Shown: positions 1 through 10,250 of the stretch, piece by piece | How the letters are laid out: each line of letters begins with the position of its first letter | How positions within the stretch are numbered: position 1 is the first letter of the stretch | Assembly: GCF_965198575.1 (NCBI RefSeq) | Contig: NZ_OZ240671.1 | Coordinates: 2,666,001 to 2,730,000, forward strand | Reading direction: 5' to 3' | DNA length: 64,000 bases | Origin: Lichenicola sp965198575 | Lineage (GTDB): Bacteria; Pseudomonadota; Alphaproteobacteria; Acetobacterales; Acetobacteraceae | The notes under the pieces: generated by a model | Told to the model about the DNA's origin: nothing | The model's database searches: none | Seen by the model: the letters and a program-made list of their open reading frames with translations, nothing else | Position numbers and translations under genes: made by a program

Positions 1-594
1 GTGAAGCCCGATCTCACCATCATCGAGGCCAAGACGTTGCCGCGGGATGCGGCTGAGAAGACCGTGCAGATCCTGCGCGATCATAAGGTGGATGTGTGGG
101 TCTATAGCGGTGAGGACTGGCTGGTGCCCGACGGCAAGGGTCCGCACGTCGCACGCGAGGAATGGACCGTGAAGTTCCCGCCCAAGGTCACCAAGGACTT
201 CGACGCGGCGCTGGAGCACGCGGTGAAAATCGTCGGTGTCAGTGATGATCTCGAACTCATGAAGAAGGTCGAGAAGGACGCGCAGGAAGCCCTCGGCAAT
301 ACCGCGTCGGCGGCCCGATCGCAGCCATATTATCTCGATGTGACACATCCGGACGCCAACAAGGGCGGCGTGGTCACGGCACTCGAGCGCATGCTCGGCG
401 TCAAGGCGTCGGAAATCGCCACGCTCGGCGACCAGCCGAACGACGTGCTGATGTACAAGAAGAGCGGCATGTCGATTTCCATGGGGCAGGCTAGCGACGA
501 GGTGAAGAGCCAGTCGACCTATGTCAGCGACTCCTCGGAGGATGAGGGGTTTGCCAAGGCCATCGAGCGCCATGTCCTGGGAGAGGCCGCATGA
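1..594 (+). CDS. Cof-type HAD family hydrolase, 5'-truncated by the window edge
   Basis: The reading frame is open from the first base, so only the C-terminal 197 residues are seen. The ending is typical of Cof-like HAD phosphatases: a DVTHPDANKGG segment, whose lysine commonly contacts the phosphate, then TLGDQPNDVLMYKKSG, where the GDxxND acid cluster binds magnesium. The N-terminal DxDGT nucleophile motif would lie upstream. Such enzymes are cytoplasmic sugar-phosphate phosphatases. The gene overlaps pgl by four bases (ATGA) and heads a pentose-phosphate operon, so a sugar phosphate is the likely substrate; that is inference. The family is clear, the exact substrate is not. Confidence 0.85.
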   Translation: MKPDLTIIEAKTLPRDAAEKTVQILRDHKVDVWVYSGEDWLVPDGKGPHVAREEWTVKFPPKVTKDFDAALEHAVKIVGVSDDLELMKKVEKDAQEALGNTASAARSQPYYLDVTHPDANKGGVVTALERMLGVKASEIATLGDQPNDVLMYKKSGMSISMGQASDEVKSQSTYVSDSSEDEGFAKAIERHVLGEAA

Positions 595-1340
595 CCCAGG
601 ATGCGACGACGGGTCGCGCAGAGATCCTGGCCGATCCGGAAGCCGTGGCACAGCGCACGGCCGAGTTCCTGACCGAGCAGGCGCTGGCAAAACAAGGCGC
701 GTTCATGGTGGCGCTGTCCGGTGGTTCGACACCGAAGCGTCTGTACGAGATCCTCGCGGCATCACCCTATGCGGCGAAGTTTCCCTGGGACCGGGTGCAG
801 CTGTTCTACGGCGACGAGCGCTTCGTTTCCCCGGAAGATGAATCGAGCAACTACCACATGAGCAGCGTGGCGATGCTGAGCAAGGTGCCCGTGCCATCCA
901 GCAACGTTCATCGCATGCCCACGGACGGCGATCCGGCGGATGCGGCGCATCGCTACCAGCGCGAGCTGCAGGCCGCATACGGCGCCGACACCCTCGAGCC
1001 CGGCCGTCCGTTGTTCGACGTGGTGCTGCTGGGTCTTGGCGAGAATGGCCACACCGCGTCGCTGTTTCCCGGCACCGATGTGCTGAACGAGACCCAGGCC
1101 TGGGTCGGCACCTGCGTTCCACACGATGCGCCGCACACCCGCCTGACACTGACCTACCCGGCGATCGCCAGCAGCCGCTTCGTGCTGTTCCTGGTGGCGG
1201 GCGCTGGCAAGGCCGATATCGTGGCGAAGGTGCGTGGTGGTGACGCGGCCCAGCCGTCGACGCATATCACCACCGAGGGCGAGTTGATCTGGATGCTCGA
1301 TCGTGCCGCCGCCGGCAACGCGGCCGGCGCCGATGACTGA
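591..1340 (+). CDS. pgl: 6-phosphogluconolactonase
   Basis: Hydrolyses 6-phosphogluconolactone to 6-phosphogluconate, the second step of the oxidative pentose-phosphate pathway. The 249-residue product has the family length. It carries the N-terminal ALSGGSTPK motif (residues 41-49), FYGDERFV (72-79) and the signature GLGENGHTASLFPG (about 148-161). The ATG overlaps the stop of the HAD gene (ATGA), and the end overlaps rpiA by eight bases, so translation is probably coupled. The gene sits between a HAD phosphatase and rpiA/gntK, fitting a sugar-acid and pentose-phosphate operon. Confidence 0.95.
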   Translation: MTQDATTGRAEILADPEAVAQRTAEFLTEQALAKQGAFMVALSGGSTPKRLYEILAASPYAAKFPWDRVQLFYGDERFVSPEDESSNYHMSSVAMLSKVPVPSSNVHRMPTDGDPADAAHRYQRELQAAYGADTLEPGRPLFDVVLLGLGENGHTASLFPGTDVLNETQAWVGTCVPHDAPHTRLTLTYPAIASSRFVLFLVAGAGKADIVAKVRGGDAAQPSTHITTEGELIWMLDRAAAGNAAGADD

Positions 1341-2040
1341 GCCCGTGGAAAACGATCCGGCTGCCGATCTGAAACGCCAGGTCGGCGTCGCGGCGGCGGC
1401 CCTGGTCGAGGACGGCATGGTCGTCGGGCTCGGCACCGGCTCGACCGCCAACTACGTGATCGACAGTCTCGGCGAGCGCTGGGCCACGGGGTTGCGTTTC
1501 GTTGCGATCCCGAGCTCGGAACGCAGTGCGGCGCGGGCGAAGGCACTCGGGATCGAGATCGTGGGATTCGGCTCGCATCCGGTGATCGACCTCAACATCG
1601 ATGGCGCCGACGAGATCCAGCGCGGCACGCTGAACCTGATCAAGGGGCTGGGCGGCGCGTTGCTGCGCGAGAAGATCGTCGCGGCGGCGTCGAACCGGAT
1701 GGTCGTGGTGGCCGACGAGAGCAAGCTGGTGCAGCGGCTCGGCGAGCATGCCGCGGTGCCCGTCGAAGTGTCGCCGTTCGGCTGGGAGTCGACGGCGCGC
1801 CAGCTGGGGGAAATGGGTGCCCGGGTGGCGCCGCGTCACGACCGCATGGGCCGGCTGTTCGTGACCGATGGCGGCAACATGATCCTCGATTGCGCTCTCG
1901 GGCAGCTCGAGGATCCGGCGGCCACCGAGGTGGCGATCCGTGCCATCGTCGGCGTGTTCGAGTGCGGCCTGTTCATCGGGCGCGCGAGCCTGGCCCTGGT
2001 TGCCGGCAAGACCGGTGTCGAACGTTATGAGGTTGGCTGA
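1333..2040 (+). CDS. rpiA: Ribose-5-phosphate isomerase A
   Basis: Interconverts ribose 5-phosphate and ribulose 5-phosphate in the non-oxidative pentose-phosphate pathway. The 235-residue protein shows the RpiA phosphate loop GLGTGSTA (32-39), IDGADEI (89-95) with the catalytic aspartate, and KGLGGALLREK (104-114). The frame is open from 1303, but ATG 1333 gives the usual RpiA N-terminus and an 8-base overlap (ATGACTGA) with the pgl stop, so it is preferred. The next gene, gluconokinase, starts two bases after this stop. Confidence 0.95.
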   Translation: MTEPVENDPAADLKRQVGVAAAALVEDGMVVGLGTGSTANYVIDSLGERWATGLRFVAIPSSERSAARAKALGIEIVGFGSHPVIDLNIDGADEIQRGTLNLIKGLGGALLREKIVAAASNRMVVVADESKLVQRLGEHAAVPVEVSPFGWESTARQLGEMGARVAPRHDRMGRLFVTDGGNMILDCALGQLEDPAATEVAIRAIVGVFECGLFIGRASLALVAGKTGVERYEVG

Positions 2041-2042
2041 CG

Positions 2043-2549
2043 ATGTCGCGGATCTGGGTGGTGATGGGTGTGTCCGGCAGCGGCAAGTCGAGCATCGCGG
2101 AGGGCCTGCACCGGAAGTTCGGCTGGCCGTTCCAGGAGGGTGACGAGCTGCACCCGAAGGCCAACGTGGACAAGATGCGGGCCGGCATCCCGCTTGACGA
2201 CGCCGACCGCGCGCCGTGGCTGGCAGCCTGCGCCGCCTGGATCCATGCGCGTCACGATGCCGGCGAGACCGCGCTGCTGACCTGCTCGGCGCTGAAACGA
2301 AGCTATCGCGACATCCTGTCCGAGGGGCTCCCGGACGTCTGGTTCCTGTATCTGAAGGTGCCGGAAAGCGTGCTGCACGAACGCCTCGAGCATCGGCCGC
2401 ACCACTACATGCCGAGCAGCCTGCTGCCGACCCAGCTGGCGACGTTCGAGGAACCAGGGCCGGACGAGCAGGTGGTCGAGGTGGTCGAGCACGACACCAT
2501 TGCGGGCACGATCGAGGCGGTCATCGCGCGGATCCAGCAGTTCGGGTGA
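2043..2549 (+). CDS. gntK: Gluconokinase (GntK family)
   Basis: Phosphorylates gluconate with ATP to 6-phosphogluconate, feeding the pentose-phosphate or Entner-Doudoroff route. The 168-residue protein has a P-loop GVSGSGKS (9-16) close to the N-terminus, FQEGDELHP in the substrate region, CSALKRSYRD and an LEHRPHHYMP segment, all typical of short thermoresistant-type GntK. It starts two bases after rpiA stops and ends the operon. Its company fits acetic acid bacteria, which oxidise glucose to gluconate outside the cell and then import it; that physiological reading is inference. Confidence 0.93.
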   Translation: MSRIWVVMGVSGSGKSSIAEGLHRKFGWPFQEGDELHPKANVDKMRAGIPLDDADRAPWLAACAAWIHARHDAGETALLTCSALKRSYRDILSEGLPDVWFLYLKVPESVLHERLEHRPHHYMPSSLLPTQLATFEEPGPDEQVVEVVEHDTIAGTIEAVIARIQQFG

Positions 2550-2558
2550 GCGCCGCCG

Positions 2559-3767
2559 TTAACGGAGCGCGATCCCGGTGAGATCGTCGAAATGCGCCTC
2601 GGCGGCCCAACCGTAGGGGCTGGCCTTCACGATCCCGTCTCCGGTCAGCCAGCTGTCACCGACCGCGAGAACGATCTCGTTGCGCCCCTTCCGCAGGTCG
2701 AGCGGGATGCTGGCGTTGTCCGCTTCGAGGCGTCCGTCCGGCGACAGGCGATGGTCCGACGGGCGGTACGGGTTGACGCCCGAAAACACGAGGCGGCCGT
2801 TCAGGAACACCGACACCTGCCGCGCCCAGCCGATCCGGATGGCCCGGCGTGTATCGGCCGTGGCGGTGACCGTCATCCTGAGCCAGCCGGTCGAGATCGG
2901 CGCGGAAGCTCGCGCGAAGGCGCGGGTCAGATTGACCAGGCCGGTCGCCTCGGCGGCGATCGGATGCCATGCGGCGGGTCCCGGGATATCGGTCGCGAGC
3001 ACGGCAGGAGCGGACGCTACCGTTGGAGCCGCAGCATCCCACGTGGTGACGGTGCCGGGCTCCGGTGGGGCTTCGCTCACCTCCGGGAGAGCCGCCGGAA
3101 AATCCGATCGGATTGTCAGGTTGGCATAGATTGCAGGGCCCTTGAAGGCGATCCCACCATCCTTCGTCAGGCCCTGCAGCTTCGGGATGACCAAAGCCGG
3201 CGTTGTCTCGCGGTTGATGAACACCAGCATCTTCTCGCCCGCGACCACCAGGCGGACATGGTTCCAGCCGGTCGGCGAGATCTGCGCCGGGCGCTGCATG
3301 TCGGCGTAGATGTCCCACTGCATGTGTGTGTGGGTGATCGGCGCGTACTGGATGCAGTCGTTCGCCGCCGGGCAATCCGGGTTCGCCCGCAGATAGAAGA
3401 ACTCGCCGGAGTCGGTTCCGTGGCGGCGGAAGATGATGCCGGCGTCGTTGTAGCCGAGCGGCTTGATGTCGAACTCGATCGTGCCGTTCGAGAAGCGTGC
3501 GCCGGTGGACTCGATGACTGCCTCGTTCACCGTCATGGTGCCGGTCGGCATCCCCTCGTAGCGTGCAAAGCTCGCCGCGCCGGTCGTGTTGCCCACCCAG
3601 GCGATCGGCGGCGCCGGTCTCCAAGTGCCGGCTTCCATCGGATATGCGATCGGCTGCGATCGGGCGGCTGTGCCCGGCAGGACGGCCAGGCAGACGGCCA
3701 GGCTCGCTCGGACGAAGGCGGGCAGCAGGTTGCCGGACCGCTGGCAGGCAGGTGATCGGTTGGGCAT
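2559..3767 (-). CDS. Secreted protein with concanavalin/LamG-like domain
   Basis: A 402-residue protein, predicted secreted: a basic start (MPNRSP) is followed by a hydrophobic stretch about residues 20-38 (ASLAVCLAVLPGTAARS) ending in a plausible signal-peptidase site. The next 200 residues contain GTIEFDIKPLGYNDAGIIFR and a WNHVRLVV segment, as in LamG or DUF1080-type jelly-roll domains that bind sugars. The C-terminal half (WLRMTVTATADTRRAIRIGW and WLTGDGIVKASPYGW) looks like a second beta-sandwich. The frame stays open to 3956 but the signal peptide fixes the start at 3767. Function is unknown. It converges on gntK, nine bases away. Confidence 0.7.
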   Translation of the reverse strand: MPNRSPACQRSGNLLPAFVRASLAVCLAVLPGTAARSQPIAYPMEAGTWRPAPPIAWVGNTTGAASFARYEGMPTGTMTVNEAVIESTGARFSNGTIEFDIKPLGYNDAGIIFRRHGTDSGEFFYLRANPDCPAANDCIQYAPITHTHMQWDIYADMQRPAQISPTGWNHVRLVVAGEKMLVFINRETTPALVIPKLQGLTKDGGIAFKGPAIYANLTIRSDFPAALPEVSEAPPEPGTVTTWDAAAPTVASAPAVLATDIPGPAAWHPIAAEATGLVNLTRAFARASAPISTGWLRMTVTATADTRRAIRIGWARQVSVFLNGRLVFSGVNPYRPSDHRLSPDGRLEADNASIPLDLRKGRNEIVLAVGDSWLTGDGIVKASPYGWAAEAHFDDLTGIALR

Positions 3768-3897
3768 GAGGCGCGCAGGTCCTTGATCCAGCCCGGTCGA
3801 GGGCGATGACGTCCAGTGGACGACGATTGTCGCCCGGCCGCCAGCAGCCGATCGATGGCCTGTTCCCCGCGGATCGCGTTTGCGATACCGGTCCGGC

Positions 3898-4380
3898 ATG
3901 AACCAGCCACCGCGTCCGATCCGGATCTTCGTCGACGCCGATGCGTGTCCGGTCAAGGCGGAGATCTACCGGGTGGCGGACCGCTACCGGCTGCGCGTGC
4001 TGGTGGTGTCGAACAGCCTGATTGCCGTTCCGATCTCGCCCCTGGTCGAGCGGGTTGTGGTGGAGGCCGGCCCAGACGTTGCCGATGACTGGATCGCCCA
4101 GCGGGCGGAGCGGGGCGACATCGTTGTCACCTCCGACATCCCGCTGGCGTCGCGCTGCGTGAAGACCGGCGCCGAGGTGCTGGGCCCGACCGGGCGTCGG
4201 TTCGACACGGACTCGATCGGCATGACGCTGGCCACGCGCAACCTGATGGACGAGCTCCGCTCCACCGGGCAGATGACCGGCGGCCCGAAGCCGTTCTCGC
4301 AGAAGGATCGCTCGGCGTTCCTGGGCACGCTCGATACGGCGGTGGCCCGGCTGCGGAAGGCGGGATTCGCGACCGGCTGA
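3898..4380 (+). CDS. YaiI/YqxD family protein (DUF188)
   Basis: A 160-residue protein of the widespread UPF0178 family. The N-terminal FVDADACPVK (11-20) is the family signature and looks like a PIN-like acidic active site. It also has TSDIPLASRC and the C-terminal FSQKDRSAFLGTLD segment. The ATG at 3898 gives the usual N-terminus; an in-frame start at 3880 adds only six residues. The family's biochemical role is not established; a nuclease-like fold has been suggested. It lies between two minus-strand genes and seems to be transcribed alone. Confidence 0.85.
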   Translation: MNQPPRPIRIFVDADACPVKAEIYRVADRYRLRVLVVSNSLIAVPISPLVERVVVEAGPDVADDWIAQRAERGDIVVTSDIPLASRCVKTGAEVLGPTGRRFDTDSIGMTLATRNLMDELRSTGQMTGGPKPFSQKDRSAFLGTLDTAVARLRKAGFATG

Positions 4381-4401
4381 CCCCGAAGCCGCTTGGGCGG
4401 A

Positions 4402-5429
<1,028 letters not shown>

Positions 5430-5433
<4 letters not shown>

Positions 5434-6476
5434 GACGGCAGCATCGTCGGCTCGAACACCGGCTGGATGCGCGGCGGCAGCGGCCGGCCTTCGAGCGGCA
5501 GCACGCAGGCGACGTCCTGCTCGCGATATGCTGCGAGAGCCGGCCGGGTCTCGCAAGCTTCGTGCCCGTAGCCGCAACGGGGCAGGAAAGGGCAGCCGGT
5601 AGGGCGTTGCGCAGGGTTTGGCGGGGCACCGGGGATTGAGGGCAGGCGGGCCGGCCGGATGCCGTGCAGCGGTGGGATGCTGTCGAGCAGGCCGGAGGTG
5701 TAGGGATGACCGGGCCGGGTGAACAAGGCCTGCGTCGGACCGCGTTCGGCAACGTTGCCAGCATAGAGCACGGTCGTCCGGTCGCAGGTCTCTGCCACGA
5801 CGCCCATGTCGTGCGTGATCAGCAGCACCGAGGACCCGAAATCGGTGCGCAGCCGTCGCAGCAGGTCGAGGATCTGCGCCTGCACGGTGACGTCCAGCGC
5901 GGTCGTCGGCTCGTCGGCGATCAGCAGCGACGGGTTGCAGGACAGCGCCATGGCGATCATCGCGCGTTGGCGCAGGCCGCCCGAGAGCTGGTGCGGGTAG
6001 CGATCGGCAGCGCGTCTTGGATCCGGCACGCCCATCTCGCCGAGCAGCTCGACGGTGCGGGCACGGGCGCCGGCGCGGCTCAGCGACTTGTGGGCGCGCA
6101 GCTGCTCGTCGATCTGCCAGCCGATCGTGTACACGGGCGTCAGCGCCGTCATCGGGTCCTGGAAGATCATGGCGATCTCGGCGCCGCGCAGCGCGCGCAT
6201 CTCATGCCGGTCCAGCCCGATCAGCTCGCGGCCGCGATAGCGCGCCGAGCCGGTGATGCGGGCACCCGGCGCGTCGATCAGCCCCATGATGGCGAGTGCG
6301 GTCATGCTCTTGCCGGAGCCGGATTCGCCGACCAGGCCCATGATCTCCTGCGCGCCGAGCGAGAACGAGATGTTCTCGATGATCCGCACCGTGTCGCGGC
6401 GCCCGGCGGGCAGGGTGATGGTGAGGTCGCGCACCTCGAGCAGCGGGTCGCCGGCGCGATAGGTTTCACCGGCCAT
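5430..6476 (-). CDS. Oligopeptide/dipeptide ABC transporter ATPase (DppD/OppD type)
   Basis: First ATPase of the importer, 348 residues. Walker A is GESGSGKS (50-57). It also has LSGGLRQRAMIAMAL as signature, LLIADEPTTALDVT as Walker B, and the C-terminal CPFLPRCGYGHEAC cysteine motif that defines the DppD/OppD subfamily. ATG 6476 is chosen because MAGETYRAGD leads straight into the nucleotide-binding fold; it overlaps the permease stop by 11 bases. It pairs with the following DppF-type ATPase as a heterodimer. Confidence 0.92.
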
Positions 6477-7440
6477 CGCGCACCCTCGGGTCGAGCAACA
6501 GATACACGACATCGACCACCGCATTGGCGAGCACGACGAAGATCGCCGAATACATCACCGTTGCCATGATCAGCGGCAGGTCGAGGTTGATCAGCCCCTG
6601 GTAGGTCAGCCGTCCGACGCCCTGCAGCCCGAACACCACCTCGGTCAGCAGCGCACCACCGCCGACCAGCTGGGCAAAATCCAGCCCGAACAGGGACACG
6701 AAGGTGATCAGCGAGGTCCGCAGGCCGTGCCGCAGCAGCACGCGGGTGTCGCTCAGTCCCTTGGCCCTGGCGGTGCGGATGAAATCCTCGCTGTACGAGG
6801 CGACCAGGTCGGCGCGCAGCACGCGGCCATAGATGCCGATGAACAGCACCGCCAGCACGCACCACGGGATCACCAGATGCAGCGCCCATCCGATCGGATC
6901 GGACAGCAGCGACACGTAGCCCAGTCCCGGGACCCAGGAGAACATCCAGGTGTCGTGATAACGGCTCTGCGTTATGAGATTGGTAACTTCTCCCAGCCAG
7001 AATACCGGCATGGAGATCCCGATCAGCCCCAGCATCATCAGTCCGCGATCGACGATGGTGCCGCGCATGGCGGTGGCGATGGTGCCCATGGCGATCGACA
7101 CCACGATCCAGATCACCGCCGCCCCGCTGACCAGCGAAATGGTGACGGGGGCCGCACGCATGACTTCCGGCACCACCTGCTCGCCGTGATCGACGAATGA
7201 TGTGAGGTCGCGGGTGATGAACAGGCGCTCCATCAGGCGCACGTACTGCACCGGCAGCGGACGGTCGAAGCCGTATTGGTGACGCACCGCGGCCAGCGTT
7301 TCCTGGCTGGCATTGCGGCCGGCGATGCGCGCCGACGGGTCCGCACCGGGGGTCGCGAAGAACACCAGGAACACCAGCACGCTGATGCCGAACAGCACCA
7401 GCACGGTCTGGCCGAGACGCTTCAGCAGCGCGATCAGCAT
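6466..7440 (-). CDS. ABC transporter permease (DppB/OppB type)
   Basis: Inner-membrane permease of the importer, 324 residues. It begins with a transmembrane helix (LGQTVLVLFGISVLVFLVFF), followed by the large periplasmic loop usual for the DppB class. The cytoplasmic ATPase-contact EAA-like loop is YSEDFIRTARAKGLSDTRVL. The upstream part of the same open frame (to 8412) is only a shadow of the neighbouring permease, so the start is ATG 7440, which shares one base with the previous stop (TGATG). It forms the channel with the DppC-type subunit. Confidence 0.92.
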   Translation of the reverse strand: MLIALLKRLGQTVLVLFGISVLVFLVFFATPGADPSARIAGRNASQETLAAVRHQYGFDRPLPVQYVRLMERLFITRDLTSFVDHGEQVVPEVMRAAPVTISLVSGAAVIWIVVSIAMGTIATAMRGTIVDRGLMMLGLIGISMPVFWLGEVTNLITQSRYHDTWMFSWVPGLGYVSLLSDPIGWALHLVIPWCVLAVLFIGIYGRVLRADLVASYSEDFIRTARAKGLSDTRVLLRHGLRTSLITFVSLFGLDFAQLVGGGALLTEVVFGLQGVGRLTYQGLINLDLPLIMATVMYSAIFVVLANAVVDVVYLLLDPRVRDGR

Positions 7441-8465
7441 CAGGTGCGCCGCCGGCTGGTTTCGCGCACGTCGAGGGCGTCGCGCAGGCCGTCGCCGAGG
7501 ATGTTGAGGGCCAGGACGGTGAACACGATGGCGAGGCCGGGCGCGATCGCCACCATCGGCCGCGTGTAGATCAGGCCCTGGCCGTCCTCGATGATGGTGC
7601 CCCAGCTCGCCGCCGGTGCCTGCACACCGATCGACAGGAAGGACAACGCGCTCTCGGCCAGCAGTGCCAGCGCCATGATGACCGGCGCCAGCACGATCAG
7701 CGTCGTGCTGACATTGGGCAGGATGTCGCGCAGCAGGATGCGTGTGCGCGACACGCCCAGGCAGCGCGCCGCCAGCACGAACTCGGCCTGCCGCAGCGAC
7801 AGCACGCGGCCGCGGATCGGTCTCGCGGCATACGGCACGTAAACGAGTGCGATGATGGCGATCGGCAGGATCAGGTTGTCGGAGCGGATGGTGAACGGCC
7901 CGAGCTGCAGGCCCTGGCTGACGGTGACGATGGAGAGCGAGATCGCGAACAGATAGACCGGGATCGCCCACATGATGTCCATCAGGCGCGACAGCAGGAT
8001 GTCGACGATGCCGCCGAAGAACCCGGCGCAGATGCCGACCACCGCCGCCATGATGATGCATAATATGGCCGCCGACCCGGAGATCAGCAGCGAGTTGCGG
8101 CCGCCGTACAGCAGGCGCGCGGCGACGTCGCGGCCCTGGCTGTCGGCACCGAGCAGATCGGCGTCGGCGCGCCAGGTCGGCCCGATCGGGGTCAGCCCGA
8201 GATGCAGCCGGTTGGTGTTGGGCTGCATCACCGGCACGTCCTCGCCATTGATCGACACCGTCGCCGCGACATCGGATGCGAACGGGTCGGTGTGGGCGAC
8301 AAGGCTCGCATAGAGCGGAGCGGCCAGGCTCGCGAGCACCAGCAGGACCAGCACGGCCAGGGATATCATCGCACTCGGCATCCGCACGAGCGCACGCAGC
8401 GCCACTTCCCACGGCCCCTGCACCCGTCGCCGCGTAACCGGTTCGCCCGACAGCGTAGTGCTCAT
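7440..8465 (-). CDS. ABC transporter permease (DppC/OppC type)
   Basis: Second permease of the importer, 341 residues, with an N-terminal membrane helix (LAVLVLLVLASLAAPLYASL). It then has LLGADSQGRDVAARLLYGGR, the characteristic DppC motif before the core helices, and an EAA-type loop RQAEFVLAARCLGVSRTRIL. A longer than usual periplasmic insertion (about residues 55-95) follows the first helix. ATG 8465 overlaps the binding-protein stop (ATGA). The open frame runs further upstream to 9113 but that part is antisense noise within the binding-protein gene. Confidence 0.92.
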   Translation of the reverse strand: MSTTLSGEPVTRRRVQGPWEVALRALVRMPSAMISLAVLVLLVLASLAAPLYASLVAHTDPFASDVAATVSINGEDVPVMQPNTNRLHLGLTPIGPTWRADADLLGADSQGRDVAARLLYGGRNSLLISGSAAILCIIMAAVVGICAGFFGGIVDILLSRLMDIMWAIPVYLFAISLSIVTVSQGLQLGPFTIRSDNLILPIAIIALVYVPYAARPIRGRVLSLRQAEFVLAARCLGVSRTRILLRDILPNVSTTLIVLAPVIMALALLAESALSFLSIGVQAPAASWGTIIEDGQGLIYTRPMVAIAPGLAIVFTVLALNILGDGLRDALDVRETSRRRT

Positions 8466-10246
8466 TGCACCCAGACCTGGGAGAACAGCATGTGGTAGAG
8501 GTTCACCGTGTAGAAGTTGCCCAACCTCTTCGACACCAGCTCGATCTTCTTCCACGTGATCAGCGGAGCCGCCGGCGCGTCCTGCATCAGCATGCGGTCG
8601 GCCTTGGCCCAGAGGGCGTCGCCAGCCTTCTTGTCGGTCACGCTCGTCAACGCCGCCTGGTTCAACACATCCTCGACCGGCTTGCTGCAATATCCCGCGA
8701 TATTGACCGACGAATCCGATCCTGGATGGAAATTCTCGCAGCCGAACAACGCGGTCAGGAAATCCGACGCCGCCGGATAATCCGCATTCCAGTCGGTCAG
8801 GCTGATCTGCACCTTGTTGTTGGTGTTCTGGATGTACGTGAACTGGATGGCGAAGGCGATCGGCTTGACGTCCGCATCGTAGCCGATCGCCCGCAACGTG
8901 TTCTGCAGCGTCGTACCCATGGCGGTCTCGATGGCGCGGTTCGGCACCACCAGCGTCACGTGCATGCCCTTGGTGCCGCTCTCCTCGACCAGCCGCTTCG
9001 CGAGCGCCAGGTCGGGGGCTTTCCAGACGGCCGCCGGATGCGCGAAATCCGCACCCTTGGTGTAGGGGCAGTAGGGTTCGAAACCGGGCAATCCGGGCGG
9101 CACGTTCTGGCACGACACGGTGGCTGCCGCCGGTCCGCCCATGAAGGTCTGCATGGCACGGCGGTTGACGGCATAATTGACCGCCTCGCGGGCCTTGATG
9201 TTGTTGAACGGGGGAAGGTTCACGTTCATCGCGATGTAGTAGGTGCCGAAAATGTCGTTGATGTGCACCTGGTCGGCGAAGCGGTCACCGAGCTCGCCGT
9301 AGCGATCGAGCGGCACGTTGTCGTACATGTAGTCGGAGTTGCCGTTCTCGGTGGCGGTCACCTCCGCCTCGTCGGTCAGGCCGAAGCTGTACTCGATCCG
9401 GTCCGCGTAAGCATCCGGTTGCGCCTCGGAACTCCAGACCTTGAAATACTGGTTCCGCTCGGCGATCAGCGCGTGGTTCGGGTCGTAGCTGACGATGCGG
9501 TACGGCCCGGTGCCGGGCGGCGCGTCATTGCCGAGATCGCGTGGCGGCGTGTCGGCCGGCAGGACGTAGGCGTGCGGGAACGAGAGCTTGTCGAAGAACT
9601 CGGCATCCGGATGGGTCAAGTGAAAGGTGATGGTGCGGTCTGCCTCGTTGCCGATCACGCCACCCGCCAACGTGCAATGCGGCCCGTCCTTCAGGCAGGC
9701 GTCGGCGCCCACGATGCCGCCATAGAAGCCGCCCGCGGTCGGCGAGTTCACCTTGAACAGGCGCTGCATCGACGCCACCACGTCGCGCACCCCGACCTCC
9801 TGGCCATTGGAGAACCGTACACCCCGGCGCAGGTGGAAGACGTAGGTCAGGCCGCCATCCTGCGGCGCCGGCAACGCGTCCGCGAGGTCCGGCACGATCG
9901 TGTTGCTGGCGGCGAGCGGACGTTTCGCGAATGCGGTCAGGCCGTCATAGACCACGACCGTGAGATCCATCATCTCCGAATTGTAGTTGATCTGCGGGTC
10001 GGCGGTACCGGCACCGGCGTCCGCGGTCAGTCGCAGGGTCCCGCCTCGATGCGGACTGCCCAGCGTGACACCGCCCGGAGCAATGAAGACCGGGGCATCG
10101 GTCGTCGGCTGTCCGGCGGGGACCGCATTGGGAGCCGCGGGAGCCACAGGAGCAGCGACCGGCGGCGACGGGGCAGCCGCGCCGAGCAGCAACGGCAGAG
10201 CGAGCACCATGCCGGCGACCGGCCGGAACGCGGGTCTGGTCGTCAT
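8462..10246 (-). CDS. ABC transporter substrate-binding protein, solute-binding family 5
   Basis: Periplasmic ligand-binding subunit, 594 residues. ATG 10246 gives MTTRPAFRPVAGMVLALPLL, a secretion signal, then a low-complexity Pro/Ala segment (about 28-55). The mature part has the family 5 features: a GGTLRL start, PQINYNSEM, LADALPAPQDGGLTYVFHLR and the NIKAREAVNYAVNRRAM hinge region. Several cysteine pairs (ACLKDGPHC, CQNVPPGLPGFEPYC) suggest disulfides. It leads the transporter genes and follows sco1 with a 4-base gap. No ligand can be assigned. Confidence 0.9.
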   Translation of the reverse strand: MTTRPAFRPVAGMVLALPLLLGAAAPSPPVAAPVAPAAPNAVPAGQPTTDAPVFIAPGGVTLGSPHRGGTLRLTADAGAGTADPQINYNSEMMDLTVVVYDGLTAFAKRPLAASNTIVPDLADALPAPQDGGLTYVFHLRRGVRFSNGQEVGVRDVVASMQRLFKVNSPTAGGFYGGIVGADACLKDGPHCTLAGGVIGNEADRTITFHLTHPDAEFFDKLSFPHAYVLPADTPPRDLGNDAPPGTGPYRIVSYDPNHALIAERNQYFKVWSSEAQPDAYADRIEYSFGLTDEAEVTATENGNSDYMYDNVPLDRYGELGDRFADQVHINDIFGTYYIAMNVNLPPFNNIKAREAVNYAVNRRAMQTFMGGPAAATVSCQNVPPGLPGFEPYCPYTKGADFAHPAAVWKAPDLALAKRLVEESGTKGMHVTLVVPNRAIETAMGTTLQNTLRAIGYDADVKPIAFAIQFTYIQNTNNKVQISLTDWNADYPAASDFLTALFGCENFHPGSDSSVNIAGYCSKPVEDVLNQAALTSVTDKKAGDALWAKADRMLMQDAPAAPLITWKKIELVSKRLGNFYTVNLYHMLFSQVWVQ

Positions 10247-10250
10247 CAGG

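Noticed and set aside
2592..3755. 387-codon plus-strand frame opposite the secreted lectin-fold gene
   Set aside because: No signal peptide or domain; the minus strand has both.
7441..8412. Long minus-strand continuation of the DppB permease frame
   Set aside because: It is out of frame with the DppC gene on the same bases, is rich in Arg/Ala/Pro with no family features, and the real start (7440) is fixed by a stop-start overlap.
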